Shown: in pieces, positions 41,390 to 49,031 of the stretch
Layout of the letters: every line of letters starts with the position of its first letter
How positions within the stretch are numbered: position 1 is the stretch's first letter
Assembly: GCA_964398215.1 (NCBI GenBank)
Contig: CAYNNP010000021.1
Coordinates: 1 to 49,031, forward strand
Source: CAYNNP01 sp964398215
Lineage (GTDB): Bacteria; Planctomycetota; Planctomycetia; Pirellulales; Pirellulaceae
Length of the DNA stretch: 49,031 nt
Direction: 5' to 3'
Program-made: the position numbers and the translations under genes
Notes under the pieces: model-generated
The model's database searches: none
What the model was told of the DNA's origin: nothing
What the model saw: the letters and a program-made list of their open reading frames with translations, nothing else

Positions 41390-42298
41390 ATGAATCGTCT
41401 ACAAATCATGGTCCTTATGTGCATTGCCGCCACAACGGCGTCGGCAGATGTATTGACTTTTGAATCACTGCCGGTAGATGGCAGTGGGTTTTACAACGGT
41501 GATATTGCCGGAGGTTCGCCGCAACGCGATAACTACACTGTGGTTGGCACACAGCCTGATGGTTTTGGGAATACGACATCCATTCAACGCTGGACGTATG
41601 CAGGCGTGGAGTTCAATAACAACTTCACACCTGACCCGAACTTTCCATCGTGGAATGGCTGGAGTTGGTCACGAGTTGAAGATACGACGACTCCAGGATT
41701 TATCAATCAGTATGCTGCATCGTCAGGGGGCGGGTCCAATCCGTTGGATGCTAGTGTCCAATTAGACAGTGGGTACTTGGTTGGGTTTAGCAACGGGTCT
41801 TTTTTTAACTTGCCGACCGGCGCAGAGATTCAATCCGTTGATGTGACCAACACAACTTTTGCTGCATTGTCGATACGCGACGGGGACATGTTTGCGACTC
41901 CATTCGGAGGGGAGTTTGGCGATGACCCGGATCTCTTTCAGGTCACGTTCACAGGCTTTGATGCATTCGATTTGGCGGGCACGTCAACTGGTTCGGTAAC
42001 TGTTGATCTGGCTGACTTTCGATTTTCCGATAACTCGCTGGATTTCATTTTGACCGACTGGCAACGAACAGATTTGACGGGTTTGGGCAACGCACGGTCA
42101 GTCGGATTGACGTTTTTTTCGACAGATACGTCGGTGTTCGGCGGCCAGACATTTATCAACACACCAGCGTATGTCGCGTTTGATAACTTGGCATTCACGA
42201 CTGCCGTTCCAGAACCGAGCAGTATGATCTTTGTTGCGTTACTGAGTTTGGCGTTAATCTGGAAGGTTCGGAAGTCTAACGCGACCGCTGCCGTTTAG
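41390..42298 (+). CDS. DUF4465 surface protein with PEP-CTERM anchor
   Basis: 302 aa from ATG 41390, which gives a compact signal peptide ('NRLQIMVLMCIAATTASADV'); ATG 41348 is an alternative. The body matches the DUF4465 pattern I recall: 'WNGWSWSRVEDTTTPGFINQYAASSGGG', 'SVDVTNTTFAALSIRDGD', 'FGGEFGDDPDLFQVTFTGFD', 'VDLADFRFSDNSLDFILTDWQ' and 'INTPAYVAFDNLAF'. The tail 'VPEPSSMIFVALLSLALIWKVRKS' is a PEP-CTERM sorting signal handled by an exosortase. It lies about 110 bp after the DUF1559 gene, with no clear terminator, so it is probably in the same riboswitch-controlled transcript. A beta-rich ligand-binding surface protein is likely. Confidence 0.88.
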   Translation: MNRLQIMVLMCIAATTASADVLTFESLPVDGSGFYNGDIAGGSPQRDNYTVVGTQPDGFGNTTSIQRWTYAGVEFNNNFTPDPNFPSWNGWSWSRVEDTTTPGFINQYAASSGGGSNPLDASVQLDSGYLVGFSNGSFFNLPTGAEIQSVDVTNTTFAALSIRDGDMFATPFGGEFGDDPDLFQVTFTGFDAFDLAGTSTGSVTVDLADFRFSDNSLDFILTDWQRTDLTGLGNARSVGLTFFSTDTSVFGGQTFINTPAYVAFDNLAFTTAVPEPSSMIFVALLSLALIWKVRKSNATAAV

Positions 42299-42489
42299 TT
42301 GCCAACGGCACCAGAAATCGCGTTGCCAGACGCTTCGAATGATTTGCGAGTCTCTTCCGTCAGGAAGGACACTGACGCAATGCATACCATGACGATGAGA
42401 GCGATCATGACAGCGTATTCCACAGAGGTGGTGGCGTCTTCTTCGCGTAGGAAATCGAGAATCGGTTGTTTGATATTTGTTGAAAACAC
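42295..42489 (-). CDS. Flp-type (type IVb) pilin
   Basis: 64 aa from GTG 42489, too small for most gene finders to score well but clear by motif: a short leader, 'EDATTSVEYAVMIALIVMVCIASVSFL' (Flp hydrophobic segment with the conserved Glu-Tyr) and a small polar tail. Flp pilins are cleaved by a TadV-type prepilin peptidase and assembled by the Tad machinery, none of which is in the window. The gene is convergent with the DUF4465 gene, and the two stop codons overlap by four bases (TTAG). Confidence 0.88.
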   Translation of the reverse strand: MFSTNIKQPILDFLREEDATTSVEYAVMIALIVMVCIASVSFLTEETRKSFEASGNAISGAVGN

Positions 42490-42781
42490 GATAGTTCGGT
42501 TTGTCAGTGGTCCTTTTCAGCCTCTGCGGAACTCTATGGTGCAATATCCACGACGCTGTGTTCCGTTGAAAACGCTCGTTGAATCGGCATCAGAAAAGGT
42601 TCAATTGGGCTGGGAATGATGGTTAGGGCCGCCTAGCCGGGTGGTTTGTTGCCTGGAAAGGGTGGTGCTGGCGGTGTTTCGATCAAAAAGGGCTTGGGCT
42701 GCGTAAGTTGTTCCCAAGGGGCTGTTCTCTTAACCTATCTGTGATCAATTCCGTCGTATCCTTGGCTTTTTGCGAATCGTT

Positions 42782-44551
42782 ATGCTTGGACCGGTTTTCA
42801 ACCGTGAAGCGCTTGTTGTACCCAAACGCTCTAAAACTTATCTCAGCCGTGGCATTTACGTGCTTAGCTTGTTGGTGCTGCTGTGCACTGGCTATCTGGT
42901 GCTGGATGGCTCCCGCTCTTTGGCGACTGCGTCGGACGCTGCCCGGTTTGGGGGCTGGATGTTCAGTCTGCTGGCGCCGTTGCAACTTTTGGTGCTCAGT
43001 TGTCTTGCGGCTGTCGGGGCAGCAAGTAGCGTGGCTCAGGAAAAGGATCGGCGAACCCTCCTGCTGTTGTTGCTGACGCGCCTAACTGGGTTTGAAGTGG
43101 TGGTTGGCAAGCTGACGGCAACTTTGTTGGCGCCGCTGGGGTTGTTGCTGTGCGGACTACCGCTGTTTTTAACGTTGCCGTTTTTGGGTGGCGTTTCACC
43201 GGAGCAGGTCTTGGCCGTTTTTGCTGTGACGGCCGCCTCGATACTGTTAGCCGGTTCGATTGGCACCGTGATCGGCATGTGGAGAGAGAAAACTTTTCAA
43301 TCGATTGCAATGACGGTTTTGATTCTGTTGATGGGAATTGGACTGACAGAAGTCATTGCGTCTAGCTCGGTTGTATCGGAAAGTGTCAAGTTGGCGATTA
43401 GTCCGCCGCGAGCTTTGTTTGCTGCCGCGTCACCACTGGCCAGCTTGAATCGCGAAACTGCGATCGGAGTGATTGTGTTTGTAGCTGGCGCGGTATTGCT
43501 GGCGTTCATTGTCCTTTGGATCGGTGTGATTCGAGTACGAGTTTGGAATCCATCACGTGAAGTCAGATTGCGTGCACCTGAACCAGAGACATCCGAAGAC
43601 TTGGCACCTGGCGAACAGCCAGCCAGTTGGAAAGTGCGCGCACCGCGACATGTCTGGAACAATCCCATCCTATGGCGTGAGATTCGAACCTGGGCTTACG
43701 GACGAAAAGTTGTTTTGATCCGCGTCGCATTTGGGCTCTTGTTTTTGCTGACGGCTGGCCTGATCTATCTGCAAATTCAAAGTGGCGAGGCGTTTGAAAT
43801 CGCTGGCAGAGTTGGTCGGTCATTGCCATCGGTCACAATTCCAGTGGCGATTTTAGGCGTGATCAGTTTGGTCTTGGTGAACGCTTTGGCAGTCAACTCC
43901 GTGACGGGCGAACGTGATGGACTAGCGTTGGATCTGTTATTGGTGACCGACTTGAGTCCTCGGGAGTTTGTTTTCGGCAAATTGCTTGGGGTCCTTTATG
44001 TTGCCAAGGAGATGATTTTGCTGCCGGCAGCTTTGATTTTGTATCTTGGCTATTCCGGAGTGATGACGTGGGAAAATGCGTGCTACGCGATTCTAGGCGC
44101 CATGGTGCTATACATCTTTGTCAGCATGTTGGGAATTCATTCGGGGCTAAATTATGTAGCCGGTCGAACCGCGACATTGGCGAGTTTGGGAACGGTGTTT
44201 TTTCTGTGCGTTGGGATAGCAATCTGCATGACGATCATGGTCAGTTTTCGTGGAGCCTTCCAGCTCCAACTCGCTCCATTCTTGGTGATGATTTTGGGAG
44301 GTGGTGCGGCGCTGTTTGCTTCGCTTGGTTGGCGCAATCCGTCGTCAGCTATTTTCATGGCGTCTTTTTTGTTGCCGATCATCACTTTTTATGCGATCAC
44401 TCAGTTCTTGTTGCAGACTGATCATTTGTATGTGTTTGCGTCATTGTTGGTGGGTTACGCGTTTACGACTGCGGCGATGATGATTCCCGCACTCAGCGAG
44501 TTTGATGTTTCGCTAGAAAAAGATCGTAGCCGAGAAGGAGGGGGTGCTTGA
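42782..44551 (+). CDS. ABC-2 type transporter permease, two fused halves
   Basis: 589 aa from ATG 42782; TTG 42770 is an alternative. It begins 'MLGPVFNREALVVPKRSKTYLSRG' and contains about twelve hydrophobic helices in two groups (about 25-255 and about 315-570) joined by a charged linker with Glu/Pro. Each half opens with a cytoplasmic 'NPILWREIRTWAYGRK'- or 'FNREALVVPKR'-type motif and then 'VAQEKDRRTLLLLLLTRLTGFEVVVGKL' or 'VTGERDGLALDLLLVTDLSPREFVFGKL', typical of ABC-2 permeases. No ATP-binding subunit is adjacent. It is coupled to two CNNM/CBS genes by a TTGA overlap. Confidence 0.87.
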   Translation: MLGPVFNREALVVPKRSKTYLSRGIYVLSLLVLLCTGYLVLDGSRSLATASDAARFGGWMFSLLAPLQLLVLSCLAAVGAASSVAQEKDRRTLLLLLLTRLTGFEVVVGKLTATLLAPLGLLLCGLPLFLTLPFLGGVSPEQVLAVFAVTAASILLAGSIGTVIGMWREKTFQSIAMTVLILLMGIGLTEVIASSSVVSESVKLAISPPRALFAAASPLASLNRETAIGVIVFVAGAVLLAFIVLWIGVIRVRVWNPSREVRLRAPEPETSEDLAPGEQPASWKVRAPRHVWNNPILWREIRTWAYGRKVVLIRVAFGLLFLLTAGLIYLQIQSGEAFEIAGRVGRSLPSVTIPVAILGVISLVLVNALAVNSVTGERDGLALDLLLVTDLSPREFVFGKLLGVLYVAKEMILLPAALILYLGYSGVMTWENACYAILGAMVLYIFVSMLGIHSGLNYVAGRTATLASLGTVFFLCVGIAICMTIMVSFRGAFQLQLAPFLVMILGGGAALFASLGWRNPSSAIFMASFLLPIITFYAITQFLLQTDHLYVFASLLVGYAFTTAAMMIPALSEFDVSLEKDRSREGGGA

Positions 44552-45810
44552 GCGATTTTGCTCGAGTCTGGCCGTGGCTATTGGCAATGGGGGTTCTGAT
44601 TTGTCTCAGTGCCTTGTTCAGTGGCAGCGAAGCCGCATTGTTCTCTCTAAAGCAACGCGGTCGAAAGCGTTTGGCGCGAAGTGGATTGGGGGGCCGAGTG
44701 GCTTCGCGCCTGTTGGACGATCCAGAAAACCTGTTGTCTGCAATTCTGTTCTGGAATTTGCTGATCAATATGACGTACTTTGCGATCGCTGCGATTGTCG
44801 GTTCAAGGCTTGAATCAAGCGGCAAGTCGGCATTCCTGCTGTTCACAATCGCAAGTTTGTTGACGATCATATTTTTGAGCGAAATGCTTCCCAAAAGCAT
44901 TGCAGTTCTGTCGCCAGTTCGTGCGAGTGTTCTTGTGGGGCCGCCGTTGTCGGTTGCTGTCAGGGTTGTTCGTCCAGTTTTGCCAGTGGTGCAATTGGTT
45001 AACCGTACGGCTAGTCGGTTGATTTGGCCCTCGTTTGAGCCAGAGAAAGAAATCGACCTGTATGACATTGAGCGGGCGGTTGATCTTGGTACCGACGACG
45101 CGATTCTGTTGCAGCGGGAGCAGCTGGCGATGCGCGGCGTGGTTGAGATGGCGGAGTCGCGAGTGGGAGAATTCATGCGGCCAAGAGCTCGGTTGTGGGT
45201 GGGGTCGCTTTCCCAGATTCGTGATCGGCTTGACGCTGGGAGTCCTCCAGGTGGCTACTACATGGTGACCGATCAGAACAAGAAGATTGTTGGTGCGATT
45301 CCTGTCCGGTTGTTACGGCCAAGTCAGATGGATGATTTGCAATCTGCGCTAGAAAGTGTGGTTTTCGTTCCTTGGTCGGCGATGGTTTCGCAGGTTTGGG
45401 ATCAGTTGGATCAAGAGGACTTGAGCGTTGCCGTGATCGTCAATGAGTTTGGTGACATGGTCGGTGCATTGAGTGTCGATGATATTCTGGGCCGCGTCTT
45501 GGCGCCACGACGTGGACGGGATTTGACTAGCGAGCAGAGCATTCAACAACTGGATGAGCACAGTTTTCGTGTGAGTGGTTCGGCGAGTCTGCGTTCTTTG
45601 GCCAAACGGTTGGGAGTCGATCTGCCTGATGAGACGACAGCGACCGTGGGCGGTTTTTTGCAAAAAAACAATGAACGGCGGCCCCGAGTCGGTGACGCTG
45701 CGATGCTCGATCGGTTTGTGTTGAGCGTTACAGAGGCAACGGAAACCGAGGTTTGGATCGAGGTTCGACCGCAGGTAAACGGCGAAACGGGGGCGAGTGG
45801 CGAGTCGTGA
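44548..45810 (+). CDS. CNNM/DUF21-CBS hemolysin-family (CorC/HlyC-like) protein
   Basis: 420 aa. The TTG start at 44548 is well supported: AAGGAGG at 44535-44541 lies six bases upstream and the start overlaps the permease stop. The N-terminal CNNM/DUF21 membrane domain (about 1-190) has the family 'ALFSGSEAALFSL' motif and 'SEMLPKSIAVLSP'. A CBS pair follows at about 205-320 and a CorC_HlyC-type C-terminal domain at about 330-415 ('FRVSGSASLRSLAKRLGV'). Family members are Mg2+ or divalent cation transporters or regulators. It is followed by a second, shorter CNNM gene. Confidence 0.9.
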   Translation: MSDFARVWPWLLAMGVLICLSALFSGSEAALFSLKQRGRKRLARSGLGGRVASRLLDDPENLLSAILFWNLLINMTYFAIAAIVGSRLESSGKSAFLLFTIASLLTIIFLSEMLPKSIAVLSPVRASVLVGPPLSVAVRVVRPVLPVVQLVNRTASRLIWPSFEPEKEIDLYDIERAVDLGTDDAILLQREQLAMRGVVEMAESRVGEFMRPRARLWVGSLSQIRDRLDAGSPPGGYYMVTDQNKKIVGAIPVRLLRPSQMDDLQSALESVVFVPWSAMVSQVWDQLDQEDLSVAVIVNEFGDMVGALSVDDILGRVLAPRRGRDLTSEQSIQQLDEHSFRVSGSASLRSLAKRLGVDLPDETTATVGGFLQKNNERRPRVGDAAMLDRFVLSVTEATETEVWIEVRPQVNGETGASGES

Positions 45811-46748
45811 TTTTGGCAATCGTTTTGTTCGTTGTCGGCGTCCTGTTGAGCGCTTTTTTTAGTGGTACTGAGACGGGGCTGTACCGTGTCTCTCGGACTC
45901 GTTTGGTTTTGGACGGGCTGTCCGGTTCGTACTTGGCAAAGAGTTTGATATGGTTAATCAATCGGCCCACGGTGTTTGTTGCGACAACGCTAGTTGGAAA
46001 TAATGTTGCCAACTATGTGGTCAGCTTTTCTATCGTGCTGGGCGCTGCTGCGTTGTTTGGCAGTGGTGGAGCTAGCGAGTTATTGGCGCCGATCTTGCTG
46101 ACGCCGATCGTATTTGTATTTGGGGAATTGATGCCCAAGAACTTTTTCTACGGCGCGCCCTATCGTTTGCTATGTGCCGCACGCCCGATGCTTTTGATCG
46201 CAACGATATTGTTCTTGCCGATCTCTCTTGTGCTTGGATTATTGGGACGGTTGTTGAGCTGGCTAACGGGTGAGACGCCGTTCCGATTACGACTCTCGAT
46301 GGCTCGTGGGGATTTTGGCCAGTTGCTAAGTGCTGGCCACGAAGCCGGGATTTTAGGAAGCGGCCAAAAATCACTTGCGCAGAATATCTATGAAGTCGGT
46401 GATCAGGCGGCAATTTCGTTTGGCGTTCCGGTTGATCGATTACCCGTCGTGGAATTGCCAATCGACTCAGTTAGCGCGCTGTACGCTGCTAGGCGAAAGA
46501 ACCACCCGTTGCTACTTGTTCGACAAGGTGGCCGATTTGTTGGGTACATTCGCTATGCGGACCTTGCGATTCGAGAATCGGAACCCAAAGTCATCCCGAT
46601 TATTCGCGGACGAACAACGGAGCGTCACTTGGGACTGCTGCTTCGGCTGTACGATTCCGGCAGCGACGTTGCGGTCTTGCAAGACGAGCGCGGCGAAGCG
46701 CGTTCGATTGTGACGCGGCGCCAGCTTTTGCAACCACTGATCAAGTAG
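45807..46748 (+). CDS. Second CNNM/DUF21-CBS protein, shorter paralogue
   Basis: 313 aa from GTG 45807, overlapping the preceding stop (GTGA); the frame from 45753 belongs to the neighbour. The CNNM membrane domain (about 1-170) again shows 'LSAFFSGTETGLYRVS' and 'GELMPKNFFYGAP'. The CBS region (about 200-310) is more divergent and the CorC_HlyC C-terminal domain is missing. Two consecutive CNNM genes suggest that the products form a hetero-oligomer. Only 3 bp separate it from the convergent small gene. Confidence 0.88.
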   Translation: MILAIVLFVVGVLLSAFFSGTETGLYRVSRTRLVLDGLSGSYLAKSLIWLINRPTVFVATTLVGNNVANYVVSFSIVLGAAALFGSGGASELLAPILLTPIVFVFGELMPKNFFYGAPYRLLCAARPMLLIATILFLPISLVLGLLGRLLSWLTGETPFRLRLSMARGDFGQLLSAGHEAGILGSGQKSLAQNIYEVGDQAAISFGVPVDRLPVVELPIDSVSALYAARRKNHPLLLVRQGGRFVGYIRYADLAIRESEPKVIPIIRGRTTERHLGLLLRLYDSGSDVAVLQDERGEARSIVTRRQLLQPLIK

Positions 46749-46751
46749 CTG

Positions 46752-47012
46752 CTACTGCTGTTTTGCGTACCCAAGCGATTGAATGACGCTTAGCATTTCG
46801 TCGCAGGTAATGTAGCGTCGATGGTTCTCGACCTTGTACTGATCGATGGCTTTAGCAAGCTCTTGGCCTGATTCGGAAAGGCCCGTGTAAGAACTTCCAA
46901 ACTGCCTTCGTTCTTGTGAACCAAGGTCGTCACCAACACGTCGATCCGAGAATACGGTGGCAGGTAGTGTTGGATTGGCTGGGGCTGAAGAATGGTTGCT
47001 CGTTGTGTCCAT
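46752..47012 (-). CDS. Small conserved planctomycete-type protein
   Basis: 86 aa, cytosolic. A disordered N-terminal third is followed by a helical C-terminal half, 'LAKAIDQYKVENHRRYITCDEMLSVIQSLGYAK', which I recall as a recurring conserved segment in small planctomycete proteins of unknown function. AAGGA lies just upstream of the ATG. The residues YKVENHRRYIT look like a conserved helix with basic and aromatic positions. No domain name is known to me. Confidence 0.75.
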   Translation of the reverse strand: MDTTSNHSSAPANPTLPATVFSDRRVGDDLGSQERRQFGSSYTGLSESGQELAKAIDQYKVENHRRYITCDEMLSVIQSLGYAKQQ

Positions 47013-47219
47013 AGGTTCCTTGCACGCTAAACGTGGATAGAAAGTTGCTCACATGGAGCTCCTTTCGATTCAAGCGTACGCTAGAGAATGGTTGCTGGCG
47101 CGAAGAATGCTCAAAAGTCGTCGTGATTCGCAACGGGACACCGCACTACGTTGCAATGTCGTGATCGCGGTTAGAATTCCTTGGGTACCTGATGACTGAT
47201 GCAAGTCATACAACCGCCA

Positions 47220-48137
47220 TTATCGGATTTCGTTGGTCGTAGCGCTGGCAAGCCGATTCTGTGAGGCTTGCAGTTGGCGGATCCATTCGCCTCGCTTGAC
47301 TGCGGCGGGGTCAAGTTGGTTTGCAATCGCGATTGATTCTTCGGCCAGTTCAAGGTTCCCACTCTGTAAACTTGCGGACGCGATCATCAGCCGAGTCTCA
47401 ACATTCTGAGGGTCTTTTTGTACTGCGCTTTCAAGGCTCTTCAGTGAGTCGGTGGGCCTGCCGAGTTCTTGAAGTGCGATTGCCCGCAGTACGTCTGTTC
47501 GTGCGGGAGTTTCGTTGGTGGGCAGTGACTCGGACGAGCAATCAAGCGTTGCGAGCAGACGATCGTAGCGACCCTGGATGCGATAGATTTCTGCTGTTTG
47601 GAATTGTGCTTCGTGAAAATCAGGCTGAATGGCAAGAGCTTGATGGTAGGCAGCGAGCGCGTCTTCGTACTGCCGTGTGGCCAAGAGGCATTTGCCACGC
47701 AGCGACCAAGCTTGGGCGGACGATTGATCGGCAGCGAGTGCCTCACGGCTCTTTTGATCGGCTTCTCGAATTCGTCCGACTTCGTGGTACATCTCGCCCA
47801 AGCGCAGGATCAATTTCGGATCGCCGGCACTGAGCGTAACGGCTTGTTCCATATGTGCGATTGCTTCGACCTGTTTGTTCCGCTGCCACAAAGATTCGGC
47901 CATGCCGCGATGGGCGCGGTCATCGGAATCCGAGATCTCCAAGGCGTTGGAGAAAAGTTGCTCGGCGACTTCGGTGCGTCCCTGCTGCATCGCTTGGATT
48001 CCTTGACGCGAAATCCGTCTGGCTGCCATTGAATTGCGGCTCTCGCCGATATTGCGAATGGAACGACATCCACCTGAACTGGCGATAATCGCCAGTACAA
48101 TCAGGCTGTTTGGAATGAGTCGGTTTTTAGCGAGCAT
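47220..48137 (-). CDS. TPR-repeat lipoprotein
   Basis: 305 aa from ATG 48137 (GTG 48146 possible). The signal peptide ends in a lipobox-like 'ASSGGC' with Cys24, so the mature protein is probably lipid-anchored. Six or so TPR units occupy about 40-280, for example 'AEQLFSNALEISDSDDRAHRGMAESLW' and 'EDALAAYHQALAIQPDFHEAQFQTAEIYRIQGRYD'. TPR lipoproteins often act in envelope or pilus assembly (compare PilF/TadD). The Flp pilin gene about 5 kb away makes a TadD-like role conceivable but unproven. Confidence 0.85.
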   Translation of the reverse strand: MLAKNRLIPNSLIVLAIIASSGGCRSIRNIGESRNSMAARRISRQGIQAMQQGRTEVAEQLFSNALEISDSDDRAHRGMAESLWQRNKQVEAIAHMEQAVTLSAGDPKLILRLGEMYHEVGRIREADQKSREALAADQSSAQAWSLRGKCLLATRQYEDALAAYHQALAIQPDFHEAQFQTAEIYRIQGRYDRLLATLDCSSESLPTNETPARTDVLRAIALQELGRPTDSLKSLESAVQKDPQNVETRLMIASASLQSGNLELAEESIAIANQLDPAAVKRGEWIRQLQASQNRLASATTNEIR

Positions 48138-48283
48138 CGGAATCACAGAGAAGGGTTCCTGTAGATAGCAAAATTCGTTGCTTCACATCAACACAGACTC
48201 CCCTGCCCCGTAGCCCGATTAGAACTGAAGGAAATTCACTTTGTGGCTCGAAAATCCCAGTTGCTAGCCATGCCAGGTCGAAT

Positions 48284-48314
48284 TGCTTTTTCAAATTTTA
48301 AAAGCTTGAAAAGC
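48284..48314. terminator. AT-rich hairpin downstream of the DUF3592 gene
   Basis: GCTTTTTCAA (48284-48293) pairs with TTGAAAAGC (48306-48314) with one bulge and an AT-rich loop. Located between the DUF3592 gene end and the TPR lipoprotein start, it could terminate the minus-strand DUF3592 transcript. Confidence 0.35.
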
Positions 48315-48361
48315 CGCCAAATCAACATCACGCGTGTTGCAAAACGGCTCACTTCAACCAC

Positions 48362-48375
48362 AACCTGATCAGGTT
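48362..48375. repeat. Perfect 14-bp palindrome
   Basis: AACCTGATCAGGTT is identical to its reverse complement, with no loop. It lies 27 bp past the DUF3592 stop on that gene's strand. It may be a protein-binding site or chance. Confidence 0.4.
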
Positions 48376-48401
48376 TCCCGATATTGATTTTGGTCTGGGG
48401 C

Positions 48402-48872
48402 TTAGAAATTTGGCATCGAATGGTCGGTGGTGAATTCGCTGCGGCGAAGAGTCCTGATGGGGACGTAGGCGAGCACGGTGCCCATGGCATAGATGAAGAA
48501 GATGACCATCGGATAGCGAATCCAGGGCGCAGCCAAATGAGTTCGGCTCTTTTCGGGATTTTCTGGATCGTAGACGATGGCGACCGGATCGCCCTCTTTG
48601 ATCTCGTCGTAACCGCGGCCCATATCGAGCATGCTCCTGTTTTGTAGAACACGACCATCAACATCGAACTCGTAGGCGACGTACCAGCTTTTGCTAGGGG
48701 ACCTTCCGGAGCGGCTGATTGTCTCAACCCGTTTCTTAAGCACAACGCCCTCAGCAGATACGCCGCGCTGAATATACGCTAACTCGTCAGCGACCAGTTG
48801 GTAGCTAAGATAAGTCGCGATTCCAAAGATTAAAATGCAGGCGGTGGCAGCGAGTGGCTTTTTCAGGTTCAT
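48402..48872 (-). CDS. DUF3592 membrane protein
   Basis: 156 aa from ATG 48872; the frame to 48953 adds polar residues that do not fit. Two TMs (about 8-25 and 117-140) flank a beta-rich extracytoplasmic domain with 'AEGVVLKKRVETISRSG', 'WYVAYEFDVDGRVLQNRSML' and 'EGDPVAIVYDPENPEKSRT', the DUF3592 pattern. The role of this family is unknown. Confidence 0.85.
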   Translation of the reverse strand: MNLKKPLAATACILIFGIATYLSYQLVADELAYIQRGVSAEGVVLKKRVETISRSGRSPSKSWYVAYEFDVDGRVLQNRSMLDMGRGYDEIKEGDPVAIVYDPENPEKSRTHLAAPWIRYPMVIFFIYAMGTVLAYVPIRTLRRSEFTTDHSMPNF

Positions 48873-49031
48873 GTGGTTGAGCTCGGTCAGGTTATCAGAT
48901 CCACGACCATTCCGATGGTCGAAGACCTCCTGAAAAGCTCTCTTGCGAATCAACCTGACGAGACCTTCTTTTGTGTTCCGTTGACGGAATATTCAAACCA
49001 TGGACCCTACGACCATCACAACTTGTACTTC

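Noticed and set aside
43681..43705. tRNA-like GATTCGAACC sequence
   Set aside because: It lies inside the coding sequence of the ABC permease (REIRTW) and no acceptor or anticodon arms fit around it.
49000..49031. Possible start of a plus-strand gene at the window end
   Set aside because: An ATG opens a frame of ten codons to the window edge without a Shine-Dalgarno or recognisable residues; too short to support.

Overview
The window looks like a chromosome segment of a planctomycete, most likely a Pirellulaceae (Rhodopirellula/Blastopirellula-like) bacterium. This rests on lineage-typical families seen in the translations: a ThuA/PVC-type dehydrogenase/HEAT/cytochrome c giant, a LEPR-type N-terminus joined to DUF4347, a DUF1559 prepilin-like protein, a PEP-CTERM protein, a formylglycine sulfatase, two ECF sigma/membrane regulator pairs, and several membrane-anchored coiled-coil proteins. 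No tRNA, rRNA, CRISPR array, transposase or phage gene was recognised. Two runs of exactly 100 N (28643-28742 and 38330-38429) are scaffold gaps, and the second lies inside a gene.

Layout. 1-2285 (minus): a membrane-anchored helix-turn-helix protein with a very acidic linker, and a small secreted protein. 2493-6912 (plus): a tight three-gene operon with 4-nt overlaps, made of a MotA/TolQ/ExbB channel with a long helical tail and two single-TM, MotB/ExbD-like coiled-coil partners. 6948-8234 (minus): a Na+/Ca2+ exchanger family antiporter. 8726-14436 (plus): a Gfo/Idh/MocA oxidoreductase and the ThuA-dehydrogenase-cytochrome giant. 14661-17246 (plus): a DUF4347/CBM60-like/delta-60 surface protein. 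17358-19505 (minus): an exported S9 peptidase. 19850-21994 (plus): pyrG and a DUF1844 protein. 22145-28388 (minus): a sulfatase with lectin-like tail, then a di-heme oxidoreductase, a FecR-like protein and an ECF sigma factor, listed from low to high coordinate. 29180-36621 (plus): a second energised-envelope operon with a giant TPR protein, ExbB, ExbD and a TonB-like transducer carrying a prenyltransferase-like toroid domain. 36911-39184 (plus): ECF sigma, anti-sigma and a PDZ protein. 39228-39992 (minus): kdsB. 40062-42298 (plus): promoter, cobalamin riboswitch, DUF1559 protein and DUF4465/PEP-CTERM protein. 42295-42489 (minus): Flp pilin. 42782-46748 (plus): an ABC-2 permease and two CNNM/CBS proteins. 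46752-48872 (minus): a small conserved protein, a TPR lipoprotein and a DUF3592 protein.

The strongest leads are three. (1) A cobalamin riboswitch with a good sigma70-type promoter lies upstream of a pseudopilin-like DUF1559 gene and a DUF4465 PEP-CTERM gene, suggesting a surface B12 acquisition or B12-responsive locus. (2) The ExbB/ExbD operon encodes, in place of ordinary TonB, a protein with a TonB-like S-x3-H membrane helix, a Pro/Ser/Arg-rich linker and a C-terminal alpha/alpha toroid domain. (3) The 2493-6912 operon combines a channel with a ZorA-like tail and two different partner subunits, only one of which has the membrane Asp expected for proton coupling. All functional statements are read from translated sequence and remembered family patterns; no database search was possible.
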